Assembly (NCBI RefSeq): GCF_000661915.1
Contig: NZ_CP007509.1
Span: 558,001-622,000, forward strand
DNA from: Stutzerimonas decontaminans
GTDB lineage: Bacteria; Pseudomonadota; Gammaproteobacteria; Pseudomonadales; Pseudomonadaceae
Length of the DNA stretch: 64,000 bases
Direction: 5' to 3'
Shown here: positions 44,601-51,605 of the stretch, piece after piece
Numbering within the stretch: the stretch's first letter is position 1
How the letters are laid out: every line of letters starts with the position of its first letter
Position numbers and translations under genes: made by a program
Notes under the pieces: model-generated
The model's database searches: none
Told to the model about the DNA's origin: nothing
The model's input: only the letters and a program-made list of their open reading frames with translations

Positions 44601-46576
44601 CGGCTTACCACGGCGAAGTGATCGACGAGTACACCCCGTTTGAGGGCATCTGCCTGACCGATACCTTCCAGATGTATGAGAAGGACGATCTGGTGGACGC
44701 GCTACTAGAGGACAATAGTGCTCGGCGCAAGCGGCAGAAGGCGCTGGATATTCGGGTGATCGTGGGCAATCCGCCGTATTCGGTCGGACAAAAAAGCGAG
44801 AACGACAACAACGATAATGTTGAGTATCCAACTCTAGATGCCCGCATTCGTTCCACCTATGCCGAACACTCTACCGCCACTCTCACTAAAGGGCTGTATG
44901 ACAGTTATATCCGCGCCATTCGCTGGGCCAGTGATCGTATTGGTAATGCAGGCGTGATTGGCTTTGTCACGAATGGTGGCTTCCTAGAAAAGTCTGCTAT
45001 GGATGGTGTTCGCAAGTGTCTTGCTGAGGAATTCTCTTGCATTCATGTGTTTAATTTGCGCGGAGATATACGCAAAAACATGCTGAGTAAAGGTAGAGCC
45101 AAAGAAGGCGGAAATATCTTTGGTAGCGGCAGCATGGCGGGCATTGCCATTTCTGTTTTGGTTAAGAACCCAGATACCGCTGCCCATGGTCAAATTTATT
45201 ATCACGACGTAGGTGACGACCTCAGCAAAGAAGACAAGCTGGAAAAGATCGCCAGCTGCGTCAGCGTGGCAGGAATAGTCGATTGGCAGGTCATCACTCC
45301 CGATGAGCATGGCGACTGGCTTAAACAACGTGATAACAGCTTTAACCAGTTCATTGTCTTGGGTGACAAGAGAGGTGATGCGCCCAAACTGTTCGATAAC
45401 TTCTCGCAAGGCATCCTGACCGCTCGCGATGCTTGGGCTTATAACGCCAGCTTTGCCAAGCTGGAAGCCAACATCAGCCGCATGATCGGCTTCTACAATT
45501 CTGAGCTGACGCGCTTCAATGCGGCACATCCTAGACTGGACAAAAAGGGGCGTGAGGCTGTTCTGGATGGATTTATCGATACCAACCCGCAGCGCATTAG
45601 TTGGACGCACAATGTCAAACAAGAACTGGCCAAGGATCGCGCTTTTGAGTGCGAGGTGACATCCCTGACACCATCCCTCTACCGCCCCTTTACCAAACAA
45701 TGGATTTATTACAACCGAACCCTCAATGAGCGCGTGTACCAAATGCCACGTATCTTCCCTCGGGCAGGGGTGGAGAATTTGGTGATTTGTGTGTCTGGGA
45801 TTGGAGCGCGCACGGGCTTCTCTGCATTTGCTACAAATTTACCCCCCAACTTTGACAATCTTGAGAAGGGCCAATGCTTCCCTCGCTACCTCTACGTCGA
45901 AGCAGCTCAAGCAGCCGATGACGACTTTTTTGCCGAGCCAATTGAAGGAGGCATGCGCCGCCGCGATGCCATCACCGACGCCGCCCTAACCCACTTCCAC
46001 GCGGCCTACCCCGGCGAGCAGATCAGCAAGGAAGACCTGTTCTACTACGTCTACGGCATCCTCCATTCGCCCGATTACCGCGAGCGCTACGCGGACAACC
46101 TAAGCAAAGAGCTACCGCGCATCCCGGCAGTGAAGAAAGCCGCCGCCTTCTGGGCTTTCAGCAAGGCTGGCCGCGCCCTGGCCGAGCTTCATCTGAATTA
46201 CGAAACCGTCGAGCCGTACCCGCTGACCATCGAGGCCAAGGGCACGCTCACCGACGCCGACTACCGCGTTGAGAAGATGAAGTTCGCCAAGAAGGGCGAC
46301 AAAACCACCGTCATCTACAACCACCGCATCACCCTCAAGGGCATACCCGAGGCGGCATGGGACTATGTGGTCAACGGCAAGGCCGCACTGGACTGGGTGA
46401 TGGAGCGACAAGCCGTACGCACCGACAAAGCCAGTGGCATCGTCAATGACGCCAACGACTGGGCCATCGAAACCATGGGCAATCCCAAGTACCCGCTTGA
46501 GTTGTTTCAGCGCGTGGTCACAGTAAGTTTGGAAACCCAAAAGATCGTGAATGCGCTGCCGCCGTTGGATATCTAG
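41690..46576 (+). CDS. Type ISP restriction-modification enzyme (nuclease-helicase-methyltransferase)
   Basis: A 1628-residue single-polypeptide restriction-modification enzyme of the LlaGI/LlaBIII kind. Domains in order: Mrr-like nuclease (GIDLVAR...AIQCKLY, D66 and Q81-x-K83); SF2 helicase (MACGTGKTF near 195, ICDEAHRTTG near 324, SVGRVMRNAPG near 590); a helical coupler; N6-adenine methyltransferase (TPVEVVDFIL, DPFTGTGTFITRL near 922, NPPYSVGQ near 1027); and a C-terminal target-recognition region. No separate methylase or specificity gene is needed. It should methylate one strand of an asymmetric site and cut by translocation collision; the site is unknown. Codon use dips in GC around 44.8-45.8 kb, a probably swapped recognition region. 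Confidence 0.93.
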   Translation: MSALSALLDAYRSAALTEREKGTYFEELICAYLRNEATYRDLYDKVWTYADWAKEQGLDGRDTGIDLVARTQGTGEHHAIQCKLYAENYRVQKKDIDSFFTASGKAPFSHRVIVTTTNNWSEHAEDALQGQQPPVSKIDLQALEDSQIDWAKYQPNQAVALKAKKQLREHQQTALNAVAAGLKDAERGKLIMACGTGKTFTSLKIAERLAGKGKRVLFLVPSLSLLSQTLTEWTQESETPLHSFAVCSDSDVGKKRKVEDDAVQVFTHELRYPATTKADRLAAEMPKRHDAEHMSVVFSTYHSIDVISRAQHDHGLEAFDLVICDEAHRTTGATFGEDDESKFVRIHDADYIRAAKRLYMTATPRIYGDNAKIKAESGEVTLCSMDDEALYGKELFVINFSEAVQRGLLTDYKVLVLTVEESVINRRLQDLLKDEDNQLKVDDAAKIVGCWKALAKQGLAENLVGDDQPMKRAVAFCQVISPNYKGTKHKVSSINIASMFQSVVEAYQESENIDEVSRITCQAEHVDGGMNASQKEAKLSWLKEEPPANTCRILSNVRCLSEGVDVPALDAVLFLTPRNSQVDVVQSVGRVMRNAPGKKRGYVVLPVVIPAGMEPHEALNDNQTYKVVWQVLQALRSHDDSFDAMVNKLDLIGSDPRKMEVIAITDKVDKKAKKSSGTSNGKAGKGQYGIGEKRSKYEDEGQLTQQAELTYEVGEIEKAIYAKIVEKCGNRHHWEDWANDIAKIARTHIDRIQGILENPANTQEKAAFNAFAAELRDDLNDSISDGEIVEMLAQHLVTKPVFDALFDEYSFASHNPMSKAMQGVLDALNEHQLAKEADTLEKFYASVRQRAAGINNAQGKQKIIVELYDKFFRNAFPKMTARLGIVYTPVEVVDFILHSVNLLLQQEFGQTLGSKGVHIIDPFTGTGTFITRLIQSGLIKPDELPHKYKHEIHANELVLLAYYIAAINIEAAYHGEVIDEYTPFEGICLTDTFQMYEKDDLVDALLEDNSARRKRQKALDIRVIVGNPPYSVGQKSENDNNDNVEYPTLDARIRSTYAEHSTATLTKGLYDSYIRAIRWASDRIGNAGVIGFVTNGGFLEKSAMDGVRKCLAEEFSCIHVFNLRGDIRKNMLSKGRAKEGGNIFGSGSMAGIAISVLVKNPDTAAHGQIYYHDVGDDLSKEDKLEKIASCVSVAGIVDWQVITPDEHGDWLKQRDNSFNQFIVLGDKRGDAPKLFDNFSQGILTARDAWAYNASFAKLEANISRMIGFYNSELTRFNAAHPRLDKKGREAVLDGFIDTNPQRISWTHNVKQELAKDRAFECEVTSLTPSLYRPFTKQWIYYNRTLNERVYQMPRIFPRAGVENLVICVSGIGARTGFSAFATNLPPNFDNLEKGQCFPRYLYVEAAQAADDDFFAEPIEGGMRRRDAITDAALTHFHAAYPGEQISKEDLFYYVYGILHSPDYRERYADNLSKELPRIPAVKKAAAFWAFSKAGRALAELHLNYETVEPYPLTIEAKGTLTDADYRVEKMKFAKKGDKTTVIYNHRITLKGIPEAAWDYVVNGKAALDWVMERQAVRTDKASGIVNDANDWAIETMGNPKYPLELFQRVVTVSLETQKIVNALPPLDI

Positions 46577-46604
46577 CGCGTCGGCAACTAAGGAAAGGAA
46601 ATCT

Positions 46605-47060
46605 ATGATGCAAGCACGGACGCTTTCAGAACACCGCATCGCTCGCGATCTTGGAGAGGCCCTTTGCCGCCGTATGGTTGGCGGCTGTATCCGTGACCTT
46701 CAGCGGATGCAGGGTCACATGCTATCGGGCGATGACTCCGGTCTAGTTAATACCTGGGATGAAATCTGCGTTCAGCAGCAGATCGAGCACTCATTCTCTT
46801 GGCATGCGTACGTGGCAACGATGGACGCTTTCATCGAGTACCGGGTAAGCCAATTAAAGCGCTATGAGCTGGACGCCATTTGGCTACTAACTCGTCCGGG
46901 TGACGAATGGGATAGTGAGCTAGAGGAGGACCGCGGACGCTACCCAGTCTCCGAACATGACGTGGCCGCATACTTGCAGGATGAACTGCTGTCAGAGGCC
47001 ACTAATTGGAGTAACTCACGGATCCAGGGCTACCTAGATGGCCGATATGAATGGGACTGA
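46605..47060 (+). CDS. Hypothetical protein next to Type ISP gene
   Basis: A 151-residue acidic protein with no domain I recognise: MMQARTLSEHRIARDLGEALCRRMVGGCIRDLQRMQGHMLSGDD..., then DAIWLLTRPGDEWDSELEEDRGRYPVSEHDVAAYL, largely helical. The ATG has AAGGAAAGG at good distance. It starts 28 bp after the restriction gene stop on the same strand, so it is probably cotranscribed. It could be an accessory or control protein, or an unrelated passenger. Confidence 0.6.
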   Translation: MMQARTLSEHRIARDLGEALCRRMVGGCIRDLQRMQGHMLSGDDSGLVNTWDEICVQQQIEHSFSWHAYVATMDAFIEYRVSQLKRYELDAIWLLTRPGDEWDSELEEDRGRYPVSEHDVAAYLQDELLSEATNWSNSRIQGYLDGRYEWD

Positions 47061-47085
47061 GTGTCCGTCGCTAGCGCTAGGCGGG

Positions 47086-47295
47086 CTACAGTAGGTCCCG
47101 CCGCCGTTGGTCCTGTTCTTTTAGTAGCGCCCTTAATTCCCGCAGCTGCGGGCGAGTTCCACCTTTCCAAGCATTACGTGAAGCTGTGTATTTGCCTTCA
47201 GCGCTGATCGGGCCGGTGCTGTTGTTCCAAGGTTGCCATTGCCGAATCAAGTCCGCTTGCCGAGCCCGTCGCTCGGGTGTCCAGCCGTTCGCCAT
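47086..47295 (-). CDS. Small island protein, unknown
   Basis: A 69-residue basic protein, MANGWTPERRARQADLIRQWQPWNNSTGPISAEGKYTASRN... The phrase with WTPERRARQAELIR..W..STGP.T.EGK is recurrent in small proteins of prophages and islands, though the function is unknown. Its start lies inside the upstream gene (98-bp overlap). It could bind nucleic acid. Confidence 0.65.
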   Translation of the reverse strand: MANGWTPERRARQADLIRQWQPWNNSTGPISAEGKYTASRNAWKGGTRPQLRELRALLKEQDQRRRDLL

Positions 47296-47797
47296 GTTGC
47301 ACCTCCAATAGTTCGTTTGGCGGGTATTTGTTTTTCCTCGCGCGCGAACGCATAGCGCTGTGTTCGTTGTTCACCTGAACCTGGTTTCCGATGTTGGCCT
47401 GCTTAACGAAAGCAATCTGTTTCGGCGCCTTAAGTTCGCCCAGGGTTTGCAGGGTGGCGCGCGCCTGATTTTGCGCCTTCAGCGCCAGCTTCATGTAGCG
47501 TTCCAGCCTGTCCATGTCGGAGCTGGTCAGCGCATTGCTTGTGAGCCTGGCGAACAGGCCATCCAGGGTGTGCGCCTGCGCCATAAGCATGCTTTCCGCG
47601 CGCGATAGATCATCACCATGAACGGCTGCGGTTTGCTGCTTGAGCTCGGTGATCAAACCATTGATCTCGGTGCGATCAATGTTCTGGCAGATCTTCAGTA
47701 CCGAAGCGCTAAGGCATTCTGGGCTGGTGACGGTACGGGCCAGTGCCTGGCTGGGGGCTTCTCCGTGGCGCAGCTCAACTTGTAGTTTCTGTTTCAC
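47198..47797 (-). CDS. Hypothetical island protein with helical core
   Basis: A 199-residue protein, mostly helical (residues 40-120, RLERYMKLALKAQNQARATLQTLGELKAP). The KAQNQARATLQTLGELKxP stretch followed by a tail with NELL recurs in phage and island proteins near terminase or regulatory genes; function unknown. It is preceded by the winged-helix gene with a 12-bp gap and overlapped by the 69-residue gene. Confidence 0.65.
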   Translation of the reverse strand: MKQKLQVELRHGEAPSQALARTVTSPECLSASVLKICQNIDRTEINGLITELKQQTAAVHGDDLSRAESMLMAQAHTLDGLFARLTSNALTSSDMDRLERYMKLALKAQNQARATLQTLGELKAPKQIAFVKQANIGNQVQVNNEHSAMRSRARKNKYPPNELLEVQHGERLDTRATGSASGLDSAMATLEQQHRPDQR

Positions 47798-47809
47798 GTC
47801 AAACTCCGA

Positions 47810-48388
47810 CTAATGCGGGCTCTGCCCTGGTAAATCTAAAAAGGAGTCCAGTTTTTGTACTGGGCCATCGCGCGCCGTCGGTACGATTTCTATACCCATG
47901 AGCGCATTATCAGGTACGGTACGGGAGGGTATCGGTACAGTTTTTGTACCCTGCCCGTTCACTTTCTGTACCGGGTGTTTTGTTCTTTCCAGGCTGAACT
48001 TGCGAGGTGCTGTTGCGGTGGCCGCGACTTCAATTTTGCCGTCGCACTCGTCGATGGCTTGCCAGGTAAGGGCGTACAGCGCGCAACAGCCACCGGGCTT
48101 CATAAATCGGCCCTCACGTGTCCGCAGAATCAAATTACGCGCTTGTAGCTCAAGCAGCGCTTTGGCAAGGGTGCTTTTGCTCCCAATTCCCCACTGTTTG
48201 GCGCGGCTAAACTCGGCGCTAAGGTCTCCATTATTCCTGCCACGGTACTGACGCAGCAGCAGCATCAGTACGATATGCGCGCTGCCGGAAAGGCTTCGGA
48301 AATCTTCGCTATCCATCACTGCGTGGGGCAGCAGCGCAAAGGTCCCCACCTCTGCGCGGCCTTTGGCTTTAAGTCGGCTGCGAGCCAC
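47810..48388 (-). CDS. Winged-helix DNA-binding protein, island replication/regulation
   Basis: A 192-residue protein with an N-terminal winged-helix pattern: FALLPHAVMDSEDFRSLSGSAHIVLMLLLRQYRGRNNGDLSAEFSRAKQWGIGSKSTLAKALLELQARNLILRTREGRF. The GTG start has GGAG seven bases upstream; a longer TTG reading lacks this. The C-terminal part is low in structure. Plasmid and phage initiators share this fold, so a role in island replication or in regulating excision is possible. One bp separates it from the upstream gene. Confidence 0.7.
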   Translation of the reverse strand: MARSRLKAKGRAEVGTFALLPHAVMDSEDFRSLSGSAHIVLMLLLRQYRGRNNGDLSAEFSRAKQWGIGSKSTLAKALLELQARNLILRTREGRFMKPGGCCALYALTWQAIDECDGKIEVAATATAPRKFSLERTKHPVQKVNGQGTKTVPIPSRTVPDNALMGIEIVPTARDGPVQKLDSFLDLPGQSPH

Positions 48389-48389
48389 T

Positions 48390-48671
48390 TTAGGACTCCA
48401 AGCGAGCAAGAACCTGCTTGGCGATGGCCATCTCGCTCGGAGGCAAGCCGTACCGAATGACCCGGCAAGGCTTGCCCCAGCGATTCGGCACCCGTTCTGG
48501 TTGGCGGGTGAACGCCAGACCGTGACGGTTCGCCAGTTCGGAAATGGTGCTGTTCAGGCAGTGGTCGCCCAGCGTTTCCGCTTCAAAGCGGTTGAGTGTG
48601 GCGCCAGACAGCAAGTGGGATAGGATGCGGACGTTCTTGCTGGCGGCTTCGGTGTGGGTCGACTTGCTCAT
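48390..48671 (-). CDS. Small helix-turn-helix-like island protein
   Basis: A 93-residue basic protein: KNVRILSHLLSGATLNRFEAETLGDHCLNSTISELANRHGL reads as a helix-turn-helix, followed by the RYGLPPSEMAIAKQVLARL tail. Proteins of this type are frequent beside AlpA in P4-like islands. It starts 2 bp after the AlpA stop. A function in transcription control of the island is inferred. Confidence 0.7.
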   Translation of the reverse strand: MSKSTHTEAASKNVRILSHLLSGATLNRFEAETLGDHCLNSTISELANRHGLAFTRQPERVPNRWGKPCRVIRYGLPPSEMAIAKQVLARLES

Positions 48672-48673
48672 GA

Positions 48674-48904
48674 TTAACGACCCTCCAGACGGTCAGCTAC
48701 CCACTGGTCTACAAGGGCACCATCCCAGCCAACGGCGCGCTTGCCAATGCGAATGGCTTTTGGAAACTTTCCATCGGCCATGAGCTGGTAGATCCAGGCG
48801 CGGCCAAAGCCGGTGGCCTCCATAACGTGCCGCAGGCGGTAAATTCGGCGTTGAGCTCGTGGGGCGTGGGCGTGGGTTTTCGGGGCTATAACTGTGGTGG
48901 GCAT
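48674..48904 (-). CDS. AlpA family phage regulatory protein (excisionase-like)
   Basis: A 76-residue AlpA protein: IYRLRHVMEATGFGRAWIYQLMADGKFPKAIRIGKRAVGWDGALVDQWVADRLEG, a MerR-like winged helix standard for AlpA. AAGGAGA precedes the ATG. AlpA proteins activate integrase expression or act as excisionases of P4-like elements. First gene of the 47-49 kb regulatory operon; about 100 bp upstream lie between it and the integrase-linked gene. Confidence 0.9.
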   Translation of the reverse strand: MPTTVIAPKTHAHAPRAQRRIYRLRHVMEATGFGRAWIYQLMADGKFPKAIRIGKRAVGWDGALVDQWVADRLEGR

Positions 48905-49000
48905 ACCAAATCTCCTTGGCGTTCAAAACGCTTGAGTGGATGGATCTGGTATCCCGATTATGGGTAGAGAAAATGTTGAAGCGAGGCTTACGAAAGATCT

Positions 49001-49546
49001 CTACTTATTCTGATTGCGTGGGGTTTTTGGCCTCCGCCCTGAAAGTCGGTTGTTCTTACAGATACGATCATATTGCTCGGCCTTTGGCCGCAGCATCGAA
49101 ACTTCGGTTTGTAGGAGCGAGAGTTGCTGGCGAAGTCTGTTGCTCTCTTCTACGACCTTGCGAATCAGGTCATGGCTGCGATTCAGGTCGGCAGGTAGAA
49201 CAAGATCAACGATGTCGTCTGAGACGGTTGCGTATTCGTTTACTACCTCGTTCTGGGCGGGCTTCCGGGGAAGGTCGGCAAGAGTGAGAGGCCAATCAGT
49301 TTTGCCTTTGACTTTTAATAGCTGAGCCCACGAAACAAGTTCGGTGATCTCATAGGTTTGCCTACTGCTGCGCAGTAGGCTCTTCAGCTCAGCATCCCGG
49401 ACACGCTTTCTCCAGCGATCTATCGCCTGCCTTTCTTTCTCATGAGGTCGTATGTCTCGTGCGGCAAGTAGCGCTGCGGCTTGACTCAATGTCAGCCGAT
49501 CACCTGGTTTGTACTTATGTCCAGGGCAGTCTTCTGACGCGCTCAT
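49001..49546 (-). CDS. Hypothetical protein coupled to integrase, HTH and coiled coil
   Basis: A 181-residue protein. N-terminal half resembles a DNA-binding helix-turn-helix (LTLSQAAALLAARDIRPHEKERQAIDRWRKRVRDAELKSLL; QTYEITELVSWAQL). The C-terminal half is a coiled coil (DLIRKVVEESNRLRQQLSLLQTEVSMLRPKAEQYDRI) with a basic tail. The start overlaps the integrase stop by 4 bp (ATGA), so it is cotranslated with integrase and may be a directionality partner. Not a family I recognise. Confidence 0.6.
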   Translation of the reverse strand: MSASEDCPGHKYKPGDRLTLSQAAALLAARDIRPHEKERQAIDRWRKRVRDAELKSLLRSSRQTYEITELVSWAQLLKVKGKTDWPLTLADLPRKPAQNEVVNEYATVSDDIVDLVLPADLNRSHDLIRKVVEESNRLRQQLSLLQTEVSMLRPKAEQYDRICKNNRLSGRRPKTPRNQNK

Positions 49547-50778
49547 GCTCGCTTGAACTCGCCTTGAATGACATTATCCGATGACCGCGTGGTAATAAAG
49601 CACGCCCACTCGGCCATCAGCGCGCGGCGCTTTTCCAGAAAGTCGGATCTGGAATAGGCGGCTTCGGTCTGGTCGCGCTCGTCATGCGCCAGCGCTAGTT
49701 CGCAGACTTCGCGCGGGTAGTGTGTCCGCTCGTTTGCCCAGTCCCTGAAGCTCGACCGGAAGCCGTGGCGGGTGATGTCGTCATGACCCAGGCTGTGCAA
49801 TAGGGTACGAACGGCGTTCGCGTGGATAGCTCCGGTTTTACCCTGACCTGGGAAAAGGAAAGGGCTGCCCTCAACACGCGGTAGCTCCTTAAGCATCTCC
49901 ACAACGGGCGGCGCCAACGGTATCTCAAACGCCTTGCGCATCTTCATTCGCACCGCCGGCAGCGACCAGACGCCCGACTCCAGGTCGAACTCATCCCAGG
50001 CGGCCAAGCGAATCATCTGTGCTCGTGCGCCGGTAAAGATCATCAGGCGAGCGGCCACGGCGGCGCGCGAATCGTGGGCGGCGAGGGTGGCCATTAACGT
50101 CGGTACATCCTGCCATTTCATCGCGGCGAAATGCTCGCGTTTGCGGGCTTTCTTCTTCTCCGCACGGCTCAGTAGGTTGTCCAAGTGCCCGCGCCAGCGG
50201 GCGGGGTTGTCGCCTTTGCGCAGCTTGCGGGCCTTGGCTGCATCCAGTACCTGTTCGATCTGTCCGCGCACTTCGTCGGCGGTGCGGGTTTTGCTGCCCC
50301 AGATCGGTTGGAGGACACGTAACACATCCTCGGTTTCGATATCCCCCGCGGATTTCTTGCCGATGATGGGGAATGCGTAGAGCTCCAGCTTGCGCAGCCA
50401 GCCCTTGCGCCACTTCTCTGACCATGTAGCGCTATGCGCGGTGTGGTAGTCCATCGCCAGGCCTTGGAAGGTTACACGCTGAGCTTCCCTGGCTCTTTGT
50501 GCCTCCCGTTCGGCTTCGCGCTGGGCATCCCGGACTGCCATCGGGTCGATACCCGTCGCCAGTTGCTTGCGGTGCCCGGCAGCGATTAAGCGCGCTTCCT
50601 TCAAGCTGACTTCTGGATAGCTGCCCAAACCCATGTCGCGGCGCCGGCCTGCAATCTGGTATCGCAGTAGCCAGGACTTGCTCCCGGATGCCCTCACAAC
50701 AAGGCGCAACCCGTCGCCGTCTTCGTAGGTGCCCGACTCGCACAGGTTCTCTACCTGCTTCGGGTTCAGCTTGCCCAT
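49543..50778 (-). CDS. P4-type tyrosine integrase
   Basis: A 411-residue phage integrase. N-terminal DUF4102 arm-binding domain (GDGLRLVVRASGSKSWLLRYQIAGRRRDMGLGSYPEVSLKEAR), core-binding domain, then the catalytic domain: Arg in IFTGARAQMIRLAAW, HGFRSSFRDWA (H-x-x-R), LAHDERDQTEAAYSRSDFLEKRRALM (His and Tyr). The gene reads inward from the right end of the island, its start about 20 bp from the right 20-bp repeat and about 150 bp from the duplicated hairpin, the usual layout of P4-like islands. Confidence 0.95.
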   Translation of the reverse strand: MGKLNPKQVENLCESGTYEDGDGLRLVVRASGSKSWLLRYQIAGRRRDMGLGSYPEVSLKEARLIAAGHRKQLATGIDPMAVRDAQREAEREAQRAREAQRVTFQGLAMDYHTAHSATWSEKWRKGWLRKLELYAFPIIGKKSAGDIETEDVLRVLQPIWGSKTRTADEVRGQIEQVLDAAKARKLRKGDNPARWRGHLDNLLSRAEKKKARKREHFAAMKWQDVPTLMATLAAHDSRAAVAARLMIFTGARAQMIRLAAWDEFDLESGVWSLPAVRMKMRKAFEIPLAPPVVEMLKELPRVEGSPFLFPGQGKTGAIHANAVRTLLHSLGHDDITRHGFRSSFRDWANERTHYPREVCELALAHDERDQTEAAYSRSDFLEKRRALMAEWACFITTRSSDNVIQGEFKRA

Positions 50779-50797
50779 GCTTCACTCCCTGATTCTG

Positions 50798-50817
50798 TCC
50801 CCACACTTGTCCCCACA
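50798..50817. repeat. Right subterminal direct repeat of the island
   Basis: TCCCCACACTTGTCCCCACA, identical to 32149-32168. It sits just upstream of the integrase start and is followed by CTTTTT, as the left copy is followed by TTTTC. Probable integrase arm site or attachment core. Confidence 0.7.
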
Positions 50818-50924
50818 CTTTTTCGCTGGATGGGGCTAGTTTTGGGTGGCTGCTAGTGGACAGATATTAGGCTGTAACCCGCATGGCGTCTAGGGTTTGG
50901 CGGAAGCGGGCAGAAATCACTAGA

Positions 50925-50951
50925 CAATAAAAAAGCCGGCTTGTGGCCGGC
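50925..50951 (-). terminator. ppa terminator and right island junction (attR candidate)
   Basis: On the minus strand AAGCCGGC-CACAA-GCCGGCTT followed by TTTTATTG is a textbook intrinsic terminator 20 bp after the ppa stop. From AAAAA to the hairpin end (plus strand 50930-50951) it is identical to 32071-32092. At this end the stem retains two more pairs than at the left, consistent with this being the original host flank. Confidence 0.75.
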
Positions 50952-50970
50952 TTCAGGGGGTGGCGTTGGC

Positions 50971-51498
50971 TTATTTTTGGTAAGCCGCAACCGCCTTGGT
51001 GATCTCTGCGCGGGCCGCGTCGGCGTTGCCCCAGCCCTCGACCTTGACCCACTTGCCCTTCTCGAGATCCTTGTAGTTCTCGAAGAAGTGCTTGATCTGC
51101 TCGAGCAGCAGGGCAGGCAGGTCGGTGTATTCCTTGATGTCCACATACAGCTGGGACAGCTTGTCGTGCGGGACGGCGATCAGCTTGGCGTCACCGCCGG
51201 CTTCGTCGGTCATGTTCAGCACGCCAACCGGACGGCAGCGGATGACCGAACCCGGGGCAACCGGATAGGGGGTCACGACCAGCACGTCGAGGGGGTCGCC
51301 GTCATCGGCCAGGGTGTGCGGGATGAAACCGTAGTTGGCCGGGTAGAACATCGGGGTGGCCATGAAACGGTCGACGAACAGGCAGTCGGTGTCGTGATCG
51401 ATTTCGTACTTGATCGGCGCGTGGTTGGCCGGGATCTCGATGGCGACGTAGATGTCGTTCGGCAGGTCTTTGCCAGCCGGGACTTTGCTGTAGCTCAT
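50971..51498 (-). CDS. ppa: Inorganic pyrophosphatase
   Basis: A 175-residue family I soluble pyrophosphatase, hydrolysing PPi in the cytoplasm. Active-site segments: [25 protein letters not shown] (Lys, Tyr, Asp), [24 protein letters not shown] (the DxDPxD motif), and [14 protein letters not shown]. Length and sequence are typical. Monocistronic with its terminator at 50925-50951. The island sits immediately downstream and leaves the gene whole. Confidence 0.97.
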   Translation of the reverse strand: MSYSKVPAGKDLPNDIYVAIEIPANHAPIKYEIDHDTDCLFVDRFMATPMFYPANYGFIPHTLADDGDPLDVLVVTPYPVAPGSVIRCRPVGVLNMTDEAGGDAKLIAVPHDKLSQLYVDIKEYTDLPALLLEQIKHFFENYKDLEKGKWVKVEGWGNADAARAEITKAVAAYQK

Positions 51499-51605
51499 GA
51501 ACGATGGGCTCCTGATCGGCCAGCGCGGCCTTGGGGGCGGAAAAAGTGGGCGCGATTATAGGCGCAATGTCGCGTGCAATGCACGCCGGCTTCGACGCGC
51601 TCGGC

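Larger units (their letters stand above)
32071..50951. mobile_element. Integrative genomic island (about 18.9 kb) between the dCache cyclase gene and ppa
   Basis: Bounded by directly repeated terminator hairpins and by 20-bp subterminal direct repeats (32149-32168 and 50798-50817). A P4-type integrase gene begins about 20 bp inside the right subterminal repeat. Contents are accessory: GIY-YIG protein, SRAP-umuDC SOS module, Tn554-type insertion, membrane zinc-ribbon protein, Type ISP restriction-modification, and an AlpA-type regulatory operon. No conjugation, replication primase or phage structural genes are visible, so it is non-self-transmissible or helper dependent. Confidence 0.8.
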
